Origin: Verrucomicrobiota bacterium
Lineage (GTDB): Bacteria; Verrucomicrobiota; Verrucomicrobiae; Limisphaerales; UBA11358
Assembly: GCA_014860005.1 (NCBI GenBank)
Contig: JACZKP010000092.1
Coordinates: 1 to 64,000 of the forward strand
Reading direction: 5' to 3'
DNA length: 64,000 bases
Shown here: in pieces, positions 45,995 to 54,500 of the stretch
How the letters are laid out: each line of letters begins with the position of its first letter
How positions within the stretch are numbered: the stretch's first letter is position 1
Made by a program: the position numbers and the translations under genes
Notes under the pieces: generated by a model
The model's input: the letters and a program-made list of their open reading frames with translations, nothing else
The model's database searches: none
What the model was told of the DNA's origin: nothing

Positions 45995-47247
45995 CGCTCC
46001 CCTTCACCCTTACCCTCTCCCGCTGGGAGAGGGAACAGCATTCGCACGCTTCACGTTTTGCGGACGAGCGTTCTGCAAATCGAGTCTTCCGACAGTCGGC
46101 AAGTCGGAGGAACAATCTCCCTCTCCCAGCGGGAGAGGGCTGGGGTGAGGGAGAACTGTGCGACAGACAAAGCCTTTGGTTGGGCCTGAAGCGTGCGAAT
46201 GAGGGAAGGTATTGCCAAATCTGCGGGCATCGGTTTCTCGGACCATTCTCCCTCACCCTTAGCCTCTCCCGCTGGGAGAGGGAACAGCTTTCGCGCGTTT
46301 CATGTGTTCCGTTGTTCATCTGGAAATGTGCCTCGCTCGATTTGCAGTGAGTCTGGCTTCAATTCTCCCTCTCCCAGCGGGAGAGGGCGGGGGTGAGGGG
46401 GAAAGTGTGCTCCTCTCTTCACGCTCAACGAGGCGAACGCGGTGCTTTAATGTGCGGTTCTCCCTCACCCTTAATCCCTCTCCCGCTGGGAGAGGGAGAC
46501 AGCAATCGCCACTCCCCTGGTTTGCGGAAAACCACACTGCCACTGCCGATTCACGACATTGGAAAAACCGGCGGATGATTCTCCCTCTCCCAGCGGGAGA
46601 GGGCCGGGGTGAGGGAGAAAGTGTGCTCCCCTCTCCACATTCCGCGAGACGAACGCGGTGCTTTAATGTGCGGTTCTCCCTCACCCTTAATCCCTCTCCC
46701 GCTGGGAGAGGGAGACCGCAATTGTCACTCCCCTGGTTTGCGGAAAAACACATTGCCACTGCCGACTCACGACCCTGGAAAAACCGGCGGACGATTCCCC
46801 CTCTCCCAGCGGGAGAGGGCCGGGGTGAGGGAGAAAGTGTTCTCTTCCCCCCAAGTTCCGCGAGGCGGATGCGGTGCTTTCGTGTGCGGTTCTCCCTCAC
46901 CCTTAATCCCTCTCCCGCTGGGAGAGGGAAACCGCAATTGTCACTCCCTTGGTTTGCGGAAAAACACACTGCCACTGCCGACTCACGACACTGGAAAAAC
47001 CGGCGGATGATTCTCCCTCTCCCAGCGGGAGAGGGCCGGGGTGAGGGAGAAAGTGTGTACCCCTCTCCACATTCCGCGAGACGAACGCGGTACTTTAATG
47101 TGCGGTTCTCCCTCACCCTTGATCCCTCTCCCGCTGGGAGAGGGAGACAGCAATTGTCACTCCCCTGGTTTGCGGAAAGCCACTCTGCCACTGCCGACTC
47201 ACGACACTGGAAAGGCCGGTGGATGATTCTCCCTCTCCCAGCGGGAT
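45995..47247. repeat. 216-bp tandem array of composite inverted-repeat units
   Basis: Six left ends (CCCTCTCCCGCTGGGAGAGGG core preceded by CTCCCTCACCC) alternate with six right ends (inverted copies with CCGGGGTGAGGGAG). Equivalent points fall at 46455, 46671, 46887 and 47103, an exact 216-bp period; the first two units are more diverged. The last right end is cut at 47247. Each unit has ~40-bp terminal inverted repeats that each fold into a 9-bp hairpin. The open frames over this region on both strands are translations of the repeat, not genes. Confidence 0.95.
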
Positions 47248-47314
47248 ACAACGGTTGGGTTTTGCACAAGGTAAAATACATGGTTCACGCGTCCACATTC
47301 CGACGCAGCGTAGG

Positions 47315-47430
47315 GGCAGAAAGCCCTTCCCGACAACTCTGAAAACATTCGGCGATTGGTTGCGGGCCAAACGGCTGATATTGAACCTGAGTCAGCCGCA
47401 ATTGGCCGCAAAATTGGCCATTTCATGCTG
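47315..47430 (+). pseudogene. Fragment of XRE-type helix-turn-helix gene
   Basis: The frame around 47324-47425 reads PFPTTLKTFGDWLRAKRL followed by LNLSQPQLAAKLAIS, the first helices of a Cro/C1-type DNA-binding domain. The expected recognition helix and WE motif are missing and the frame continues into unrelated residues. It sits right after the broken end of the repeat array, so it is probably a leftover of a disrupted regulator. Confidence 0.5.
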
Positions 47431-47654
47431 CGCCGGTCGCCTCGGTTCAGGACGTGATTCACCCCGTGAGATAAGTGGGCGCAGGAATGTTGAGGTCAAA
47501 ACGGCGAATGGTGCGGGAGGTCCAACCAGAGGGTTGGTCCGTTATCTCACGAGGTAAATCGCGCCGGGATATTGCACTCGCAGTTTGCGCGCCATGCGAA
47601 CGAGCCTCCGCGCGGCAGGGACGAACGCCAAGCCGAATTTCTACAATGGCCGAG

Positions 47655-47773
47655 ACTGATAAACATTGTAAAGAACGCGGGGGCGGCGTCCGGTTCCGGG
47701 AATACACCAACGAAATCAACCTCTCCGGCCCCTCACGCCCCCGCGTTCTCTACATTCCTTTGGGGTGTTAGAC
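47655..47773 (-). other. Possible attC recombination site of integron cassette 2
   Basis: On the minus strand, GTCTAAC (47773-47767) follows the stop of the gene at 47793 by about 20 bp, matching the 5' core RYYYAAC. A perfect 14-bp inverted repeat (47672-47685 and 47736-47749, CGCCCCCGCGTTCT) forms the stem. The far core GTTTATC is a poor match to GTTRRRY, so this site is degenerate or misjudged. Confidence 0.45.
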
Positions 47774-47792
47774 CTCTTTGTGGAGTTGCATG

Positions 47793-48284
47793 TCACGCTG
47801 TTTTTCTCTCGAAAAGTTTCTCGGTGCGGGGCTGGAGCACCGCAGCTAAACGCATATAATCCTCTACCGAATGCTCATACTCGCGCTCAATCTGGTGATA
47901 CGCTGAAAGGGTAAACGGAAGTCCCTGGCTTTTTGCGCGTAACGCTTCTTGCCGGCGATAGAGGAGGGCGGTCGTTCGCTTAAGGGCTTCAACGTATGGA
48001 ATCATGGCGCCGAAGAAGTCGTGCTGTTCGGGGGTGAAATTGTCTTGGAAAGTGTTGTAACACATTGCTACGTGATCCTGAACAGCGGAGCAAAGTTCAT
48101 CGGCAGAGCGTGCCTTGTCGAGCAGTTCAGCGAAATCCGGCCCGCGCCCAAAAAGATTTCGGAAAATGCTGCCGAGTGTGGCCTGCTGCTGAAATATACG
48201 GTCGTGAATCGCCACGTAATGAGCAAGAGCATCCTTCACAAGAAATACGCACTCGAAAGCGGCGTCAGTCGGAGACGTGGGCAT
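47793..48284 (-). CDS. Hypothetical protein, probable integron cassette gene
   Basis: 163 residues from the ATG at 48284. No family is recognised. It is soluble and helix-rich, with LVKDALAHYVAIHDRIFQQQ and LSAYHQIEREYEHSVEDYMR, suggesting a bundle of amphipathic helices. The start codon lies 4 nt after the core site GTTGACC (48294-48288 on the minus strand), and a second core-like site follows the stop. The lack of spacing before the ATG is typical of cassette genes. Function is unknown. Confidence 0.65.
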   Translation of the reverse strand: MPTSPTDAAFECVFLVKDALAHYVAIHDRIFQQQATLGSIFRNLFGRGPDFAELLDKARSADELCSAVQDHVAMCYNTFQDNFTPEQHDFFGAMIPYVEALKRTTALLYRRQEALRAKSQGLPFTLSAYHQIEREYEHSVEDYMRLAAVLQPRTEKLFERKTA

Positions 48285-48287
48285 AGA

Positions 48288-48389
48288 GGTCAACGCCAGG
48301 TGAACTCACACACGCCGGACCAAAACGCGTGAACCGCGAAGCGGAAATGAGGGCGCCAACCGGCGTTGTGTGCAGTGATCTGGTTAGGC
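48288..48389 (-). other. attC-like recombination site of integron cassette 1
   Basis: On the minus strand the site begins GCCTAAC (48389-48383), a consensus 5' core that overlaps the TAA stop of the gene at 48384. It ends GTTGACC (48294-48288), one mismatch from GTTRRRY. Imperfect inverted arms (48296-48318 and 48360-48383) pair over more than 20 positions, ending in CCGG. The arm next to the 3' core has an extra GC before GTT, the asymmetry expected of attC hairpins. Length ~102 bp is in the normal range. Confidence 0.7.
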
Positions 48390-48722
48390 CACATGTTCAT
48401 TCGTGTCTCTCTTTCTGAGGTAAAAGCCGTATGCAAAAAACACAATGCTGACCCCGAGACTCAGCCAGAAATAAAAAGCCGCCTCGACGCGCTTGTGATC
48501 TCCCTCGCCAAGACTCGGATCGTGGGGCGTCAATGCGAGGCGAATCATGCCCTGCGCAAAAACGATAAGCGCGAGCAACCAAACCAAGCTGCCCGGAGTT
48601 CGCAACAAACTCTTGGGTTTCGGGCCAGACTCCGCATTTGGAATCTCAAGCTCCGTGCCGCACTCGACGCAGCGAACTGTCGCATCATCGTTCTCACGTC
48701 CGCAATAATGGCAGGATTTCAT
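48384..48722 (-). CDS. Zinc-ribbon membrane protein, probable integron cassette gene
   Basis: 112 residues. The N-terminus is a zinc ribbon, CHYCGRENDDATVRCVECG, with two CxxC knuckles. Two hydrophobic segments follow (LVWLLALIVFAQGMIRLAL and FYFWLSLGVSIVFFAYGFYL) and a charged end. It is a small inner-membrane protein of unknown role. The stop codon TAA is part of an attC core, and a GTTAGAC core lies 16 bp upstream of the ATG, so this looks like the first cassette of an integron. Confidence 0.7.
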   Translation of the reverse strand: MKSCHYCGRENDDATVRCVECGTELEIPNAESGPKPKSLLRTPGSLVWLLALIVFAQGMIRLALTPHDPSLGEGDHKRVEAAFYFWLSLGVSIVFFAYGFYLRKRDTNEHVA

Positions 48723-48819
48723 CAGTGCGTCCGAAGTGGTCTAACTCCTTGATGCTGGGTATTAGGGGCGTAACAAGGAAAGCGGTTTGGATGAACTTTT
48801 ATGTCCATGGAGCGATTTT
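48723..48819 (-). other. Candidate attI region between intI start and cassettes
   Basis: On the minus strand the core GTTAGAC is at 48745-48739, 16 bp before the start of the first cassette gene. The rest of the 97 bp separates it from the divergent intI start at 48820, the arrangement of attI in integrons. Cassette promoter and integrase promoter are expected here but were not identified. Confidence 0.5.
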
Positions 48820-48900
48820 ATGACTGAGCATCCGGCGGGTCAATCGCCAACATTGCTGGATCAGATGCGGGCCGTGTTGCGGGTGCAGCGGTATGCGTAA
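48820..48900 (+). pseudogene. intI: Truncated integron integrase (first 26 codons)
   Basis: The frame reads MTEHPAGQSPTLLDQMRAVL and then RVQRYA followed by TAA. LLDQ-R-x-L-R-x-x-x-Y is the characteristic start of the integron/Xer tyrosine recombinase N-terminal domain (LLDQVRxxxRxxHYSxRTE). It is cut exactly where sequence shared with the RHS remnants begins (48898). It points away from the two cassette genes, as in intact integrons. The catalytic domain is gone, so the system can no longer self-mobilise from this copy. Confidence 0.65.
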
Positions 48901-48925
48901 ACGGGTCATTCTTGATTTTGACGTA

Positions 48926-49262
48926 TCACTTCCCGTTCAGCTTTCGCCTGCGATAGAGCAGGTGATTCACACAACCCGGCGCACCCACCGTCAGCGTCCC
49001 CTCCCGGCTCACGCTCGTCAGTTCATTCAGATTATTCACGCCAAAGGTTTGCACGAGCGCGTTGTTGGTCCGGCGATCCAAGTTCCAGGCCGCATCATAC
49101 CCATACCCAAACTGCTCCTGCAACCGCGCCGTGCCGCCGGATTCCTTGCCCTTGGCCGTCTTCAACTGCCCGATGTTGTCGCAGACGTAGTTCGTGAAAT
49201 GTTGGCGGTTCGGATTCCCGTTGGAAATCGTCTGGCGCGTGCGTTGGTTGGCGTGTCGAGTT
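48926..49262 (-). pseudogene. RHS-repeat gene remnant, copy 1
   Basis: The minus-strand frame contains NRQHFTNYVCDNIGQLKTAK, EQFGYGYDAAWNLDRRTNNA and FGVNNLNELTSVSREGTLTV, standard YD/RHS repeats of Verrucomicrobia. It then ends prematurely in NHLLYRRRKLNGK and a stop. No start and no full core are present. It shares nearly identical sequence, through the stop and ~25 bp beyond, with copy 2 at 49836-50100. Confidence 0.8.
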
Positions 49263-49272
49263 CAATCTAGGT

Positions 49273-49812
49273 TCAAGCTGACCGTCGGGAACGAGTATCC
49301 CGATTTCGATTCCCAAACTCATCGAGTTCACGCTGTAGCAAGACCAAACAATAACCTGGGGCTTCGAGTCGTTTCGCGGCCAAAAGCTCGCGCCGCATCG
49401 AAATGAGATGATACGCAGAGTTCTTGCAGAAGACGTTGGTCCTGCGAAATCCCACATAACAACGAGTGAGGAACGCACAGTGAACAAGGTGCGCGGCCAC
49501 GCAGGCCCAAGCAGCACGCAAACGACCGCTGTCATCCAGGAGTTCAGCAGCCGTCCCCATAAGAAACACGGATCGAGGCAAGATACCGGCTTCTCGAATT
49601 CCCACGATTCGCTTCAGATATCGCTTCACGAGTGAATATCCGCGTGGATCCTTCATCTCGAGCAACACCATGCATTCTCCAATCCCTTCGGCAAAGGAAC
49701 TCGGCCCAAACACTCTAATGCCGCAAACTTCGGTAACGCTTTGCGCCTCGTCGCAAACATCGTCAACAACCCGCTTCAACGCTTTACAGTAAACGTAGAT
49801 GAACGCTTTCAT
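49273..49812 (-). CDS. Hypothetical protein between RHS remnants
   Basis: 179 residues from the ATG at 49812 (MKAFIYVYCKALKRVVDDVC); a GTG 27 bp earlier overlaps the RHS stop. No family is recognised. It has mixed alpha/beta character, with EGIGECMVLLEMKDPRGYSL and LLDDSGRLRAAWACVAAHLV, and is Cys-rich in the middle. Small genes directly after RHS ends often encode toxin tips or immunity proteins, so an immunity-type role is possible but only inferred from position. Confidence 0.55.
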   Translation of the reverse strand: MKAFIYVYCKALKRVVDDVCDEAQSVTEVCGIRVFGPSSFAEGIGECMVLLEMKDPRGYSLVKRYLKRIVGIREAGILPRSVFLMGTAAELLDDSGRLRAAWACVAAHLVHCAFLTRCYVGFRRTNVFCKNSAYHLISMRRELLAAKRLEAPGYCLVLLQRELDEFGNRNRDTRSRRSA

Positions 49813-49835
49813 AAACGGATCTTGATTTTGACATA

Positions 49836-50100
49836 TCACTTCCCTTTCAGCTTTCGCCGGCGATAGAGCAGGTGATTCCCATAACCCGGCGCACCCACCG
49901 TCAGCGTCCCCTCCCGGCTCACGCTCGTCAGTTCATTCAGATTATTCACGCCAAAGGTTTGCACCAGCGCATTGTTGGTCCGGCGATTCAAGTTTCAGGC
50001 CGCATCATGCGCATACCCGAACTGTTCCTGCAACCGCGCCGTCGTCGTGTCCGCTTCCCAGCCCTTGGCCGTCTTCAACTGGCCGATGGCATCGTAGTCT
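49836..50100 (-). pseudogene. RHS-repeat gene remnant, copy 2
   Basis: Same segment as copy 1: DYDAIGQLKTAKGWEADTTT, then EQFGYAHDAA, an in-frame TGA at 49995-49997 where copy 1 has Trp, then NLNRRTNNALVQTFGVNNLN and the same truncated end. The internal stop and the abrupt junction with the PduS-like gene at 50101 mark it as dead. Confidence 0.85.
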
Positions 50101-51414
50101 TCATCTCGTCAACACAATCTGTTGCTCCGTAACCTCACTTACCCGGCCGGCCAACGGCGCGTGTAACACGGCGCCCAGCGCGTTCGGCGCAGGTTCGCCG
50201 ACAACCTGCCCTGAACTCACGCGATCTCCCACACGTACGGTTGGCTGGCACGCCGTGCCGGCGCTTTGCTTGAGCAGCAGCACCAGGCGACCGGGCGATA
50301 CACCGTCCGCACGCAGCGGCGCGGGGAGATCGTACTCCTCCACGTGAAGTTTGCGGGTCAGCGTTTTGATTGGAACCCGGCGGCCATCGTGCATGGGATG
50401 CGGTTTCACTGTTGTCGGGCCGGTCCATTTCAGATTGGCGCGGCGCATTTCGGCTTTGGCGTCGTCGCAGGCTTCTTTCGGATACAGCTCCTCCGGGCAG
50501 GCGTAAAGCGTGCAAAGGCCGCAGGCGCAACAGAGCGACGCCCACTGATTGAAGTAGTCCGCGCCGGTGGCCGTGAAGGCGAGGCTGCGCATGACCTGGT
50601 GCGGTTCGACCGCGTAGCCGAGCAGGAAACGCGGGCAATACTCCGTGCAATAACGGCATTGATCGCACGCGGACTTGCCGATTTTAGCCTGCACCTTGTT
50701 CGGCTTGAGCTTGCGTTCGATGATGTGATGGCTGCGCGGCAAAATGACCACGCCCGTGGCCGTCTTTGTAATGGGCGTGTCGAGATTGTCCGTTGTCTGA
50801 CCCATCATCAACCCGCCAATCACCAGCACGGGATCATCGGTGGTCAAACCGCCTGCGGCTGTGAGGCACTCACGATAGGTTGTGCCCAGCGGCACGCGCA
50901 ACGTCACGGGCGAACGCACCGCGCCGGCGATGGTGAGCATCTTGTGCGTCACCGGTTTGCCCTCCGCCGCAGCGGCGATGTTGACGAAGGTCTCGACGTT
51001 GTTCACCACCACGCCGACGTTGAGCGGGATGCCTTGGGGCGGAATCAAGCGGCCCGTGACATTGAAGACCAGATCGTATTCATCGCCCGCGGGATAGTAA
51101 TCGCCCAGCAACTGGACGCGGACGTTCGTGCCTTTGCTCGCGGCAGTAACGACTTCCACGGCGTGTTGCTTTTTTCCTTTGATGCCGATGACGCCCTCTT
51201 TCGCGCCGACGGCTTCCATGGCGAGTTGCATTCCGCGCACGAGTTCGGCGGCGTGTTCTTCCATGATGACGGCGTCCTTGTGGAGCAGAGGTTCGCACTC
51301 GGCGCCGTTGGCGATGACGATGTCCGCCTGGCCGGCAAGTTTGACGTGCGTGGGGAAACCGCCGCCCCCCGCGCCGACCACCCCGGCCTGTCTGACTTGC
51401 TCGACCAGATTCAT
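50101..51414 (-). CDS. PduS-like/RnfC-related Fe-S flavoprotein
   Basis: 437 residues from the ATG at 51414 (MNLVEQVRQAGVVGAGGGGF). The glycine-rich loop GAGGGGFPTHVK and NGAECEPLLHKD match the NADH/FMN domain shared by RnfC, NuoF and PduS. Two [4Fe-4S] motifs follow: CDQCRYCTEYC at residues 250-260 and CCACGLCTLYAC at 295-306. PduS reduces cobalamin or recycles electrons for propanediol microcompartments and docks to PduT. A PduT-like gene is at 45372, about 4.2 kb away. The C-terminus appears intact. Confidence 0.88.
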   Translation of the reverse strand: MNLVEQVRQAGVVGAGGGGFPTHVKLAGQADIVIANGAECEPLLHKDAVIMEEHAAELVRGMQLAMEAVGAKEGVIGIKGKKQHAVEVVTAASKGTNVRVQLLGDYYPAGDEYDLVFNVTGRLIPPQGIPLNVGVVVNNVETFVNIAAAAEGKPVTHKMLTIAGAVRSPVTLRVPLGTTYRECLTAAGGLTTDDPVLVIGGLMMGQTTDNLDTPITKTATGVVILPRSHHIIERKLKPNKVQAKIGKSACDQCRYCTEYCPRFLLGYAVEPHQVMRSLAFTATGADYFNQWASLCCACGLCTLYACPEELYPKEACDDAKAEMRRANLKWTGPTTVKPHPMHDGRRVPIKTLTRKLHVEEYDLPAPLRADGVSPGRLVLLLKQSAGTACQPTVRVGDRVSSGQVVGEPAPNALGAVLHAPLAGRVSEVTEQQIVLTR

Positions 51415-51577
51415 TTTGAAGCCACGCAAGGGTAGGGCAGCACGATGAGCCAAGCCACATCAAAAGCGCTCACGGGGTGATGGAATTGCGGAGGGCAGCG
51501 CAGGGCCTCGCCAAGGCAAAAAAGTTTAGGCAATAAGGTTGCACTCGGTTCCGGACTCGTTAGACAATCGGCTTGCT

Positions 51578-54500
51578 ATGGGTTTCTGGGAAAAGTTCTC
51601 TGGGGCGGGTCGAATCTCAACTTCCTGGGTCGGCACGCAAAAAGTTTGTTGTCTCTCCTTCAGCCTCAGTGTGCTGTGCTCGCTGGCAAGCAACGCGGGT
51701 GACTACACGACGCTTTGGGAAATCGGCAAACCGGACGGCGGCAACCGCGAGTTCGCGCTGGCGCCGGCAGGCTACGCGGAGTTTCGCGAGGACGCCGCGT
51801 ATTTCGTCGGCGAATCCGAGCCTGCGCGCGACTGGCCTTACGCCCACCCCGGCCCGGCGGATTCATGGGCGGGGGCGCGCAGCCACACCTTCATTGTTGT
51901 TTTCGGATTGCAGCACCCCCCGCCCGAAGGCGAAGCACGGCTCAAGCTGAACTTGCTCGACACGCATTCGAGCGGACCGCCACAGCTTGAACTCCGGCTT
52001 AATGACGCAGTGGTTCACCGCAACCTTCCGGCCGGCGCGGGCGACGAGAGCATTCAGGGACAACCCGCCAAGGGAAAGCCGCGCGCCCTTGAAATCGTTT
52101 TCCCTTCGGGTGCGCTGAAAGCCGGCGAAAACCAACTTGCCATCACGACGAAGGCCGGCAGTTGGCTGCTTTATGATTCGCTGGCCCTGGAAGCGCCCGC
52201 GGGGGCAATCCTCAGCGCGGTGGCGAATCGCACGTTGGTGACGAGCGTCACGGGCATCCGCGCGCTGAAAGAAGTTCAAGGGAAGCTTTTTCATCCCGTA
52301 TCAATCTCCGTGCGGCAAGTCGGCGAACCTTGCGAGGTGACCGCGCACGCCAGCGGCGGGGCGCCGGTCCACGCGCGCCTGGCCAGGGGCGTGAACACCG
52401 TTGAACTTCTCGTGCCCCAAGTGCGGACCAACACTACTATGCAGGTGACCGTGCAGTCCGGCGACAAAGTCCTGGCGCAACGCGACGCAGAAGTCAGGCC
52501 GGTTCGACCGCTGACGGTTTACATTCTGCCGCACTCGCACACGGACATTGGCTACACGGAAATCCAGACCGCCATTGAAGCGCGGCAGGTCCAGAATCTC
52601 GTGGACGGCATTGCGGCGGCGAAGCGTACGGCGGACTACCCGGAAGGCTCACGGTTTGTCTGGAACGTCGAGGTGCTCTGGGCGGCGGACCTCTATTTGC
52701 GCCGGCTGAATGAGACGCAACGCGAGGAGTTTCTCGAAGCCGTGAAGCGCGGCCAGGTTGCGCTCTGCGGGATGTATCTGAACGAGCTCACCGGGCTTTG
52801 TCGTCCCGAGGAACTGGTCCGCCTGTTTCGCTATGCCACGCAACTGGCCGAACAAACGGGCCGCCCGATTGACTCCGTGATGATCAGCGACGTGCCGGGT
52901 TACACGTGGGGGACGGTTACGGCGATGGCGCACGCGGGCATCCGTTACTTCAACACGGCGCCGAACTATTTCGACCGTATCGGCACGATCTTGCGCGAGT
53001 GGGAGAACAAGCCGTTCTGGTGGGTTGGACCTGACGGGGAGTCGAAGGTGCTCGTCTGGATTCCGTTCTGGGGTTACGCGTTGTCGCATCGCTATGGAAA
53101 GCTTTCGCCGCAGCTTGTGGAAGAGTTTTATGACGGACTCGAAAAGCGCGGCTATCCCTATGAAATCGCGCACGTGCGCTGGAGCGGTCATGGGGACAAC
53201 GCGGTGCCGGATCCGGCCATTTGCGAATTTGTCCGCGACTGGAACGGGAAGTATGCGTGGCCACGGTTCGTCATTTCGAGCTTGAGCGAGGCGTTCCTCA
53301 CCTTCGAGCAAAAGCACGGCGCGCAATTGCCGGTGGTGCGCGGGGATTGGACGCCGTATTGGGAGGACGGCGCGGGGTCATCGGCGCTCGAAACGGCGCT
53401 GAATCGCGAAAGTTCAGATCGCCTCACGCAAGCGGAAGCGCTCTGGGCCATGCGTGATCCCAAGAGCTATCCGCGAGCGGCGTTTGAGGACGCGTGGAAC
53501 AGCGTCTTGCTTTATTCGGAACACACGTGGGGCGCGCATTGCAGCGTGTGGGGACCGGAACGGCAGGAGACGAAAGAACAATGGGAAATTAAACGCGGCT
53601 ACGCGCTGGCGGCGGATCGGCAGTCGCGAGAACTGCTCAGCAGGGCGCTCCACATTGGCAACGCTGCGGCGGCTTCTGGCGTGGACGTGTTCAACACCGC
53701 TTCGTGGCCGCGCACGGAACTCGTTACGCTTTCCAAAGAACTTTCTGCCGCAGGCGACCTCGTGCTCGACGACCGCGGCAGGCCCGTGCCTTCGCAAAGA
53801 ATGCGCTCGTGCGAACTGGTGTTCCTGGCGAACGACGTGCCGGCGTTCGGCGCAAAGCGGTTTTCCGTGGGCGACGGCCAGGCATACGTCGCCAAGCGAG
53901 CCACCGCAACGGGAGCGACCCTCGACAGCGGCTTCGTTCGCGCGCGGCTCGATGAGAAGACCGGTGCGGTTGTTGAACTCACAGCCCAAGGCATTGACGG
54001 TAATTTCGCCGACCTAAGTTCGGGCCGCGGGCTGAATGATTACCTTTATCTGATCGCGGACGATTTGAAGGACCTGGAGCGCAACGGCCCGGTGACGATT
54101 CGCGTGGGTGAACCCGGTCCGTTGATCGCCTCGCTCATTGTCGAGTCCGCTGCGCCCGGTTGCCGCAAGCTCACGCGTGAGACCCGCGTCGTGGCCGGCA
54201 TGGATTACGTTGAGTTGATCAACGACCTCGACAAAGAACGCGCGCCGCGCCCGGCGAAGGCCGAACATCCGGAAGGGGATTATCGCAATCGTGCCGCCAA
54301 GGAGAGCGTAAACTTCGCCTTCGAGTTCAACGTGCCCGGCGGTGAGGTGCGACTGGATTTGCCGCTTGGCGTGATGCGGCCCGAGGCCGACCAGATGCCC
54401 AGCGCCTGCAAAAACTGGTTCACGGTGGGCCGCTGGGCCGACGTGGCGAATCGTGATCGCGGCATCCAGTGGGTCACGCTCGACGCGCCGCTGGTGCAGG

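Noticed and set aside
45995..47247. Possible CRISPR array
   Set aside because: The unit is 216 bp with near-identical spacers and inverted hairpin ends, and no cas genes are present.
46302..47342. Long open frames on both strands of the repeat array
   Set aside because: The translations repeat PSPRPSPAGRG/SLSQRERAGVRE with the 216-bp DNA period; they are by-products of the repeat and have no independent coding signal.
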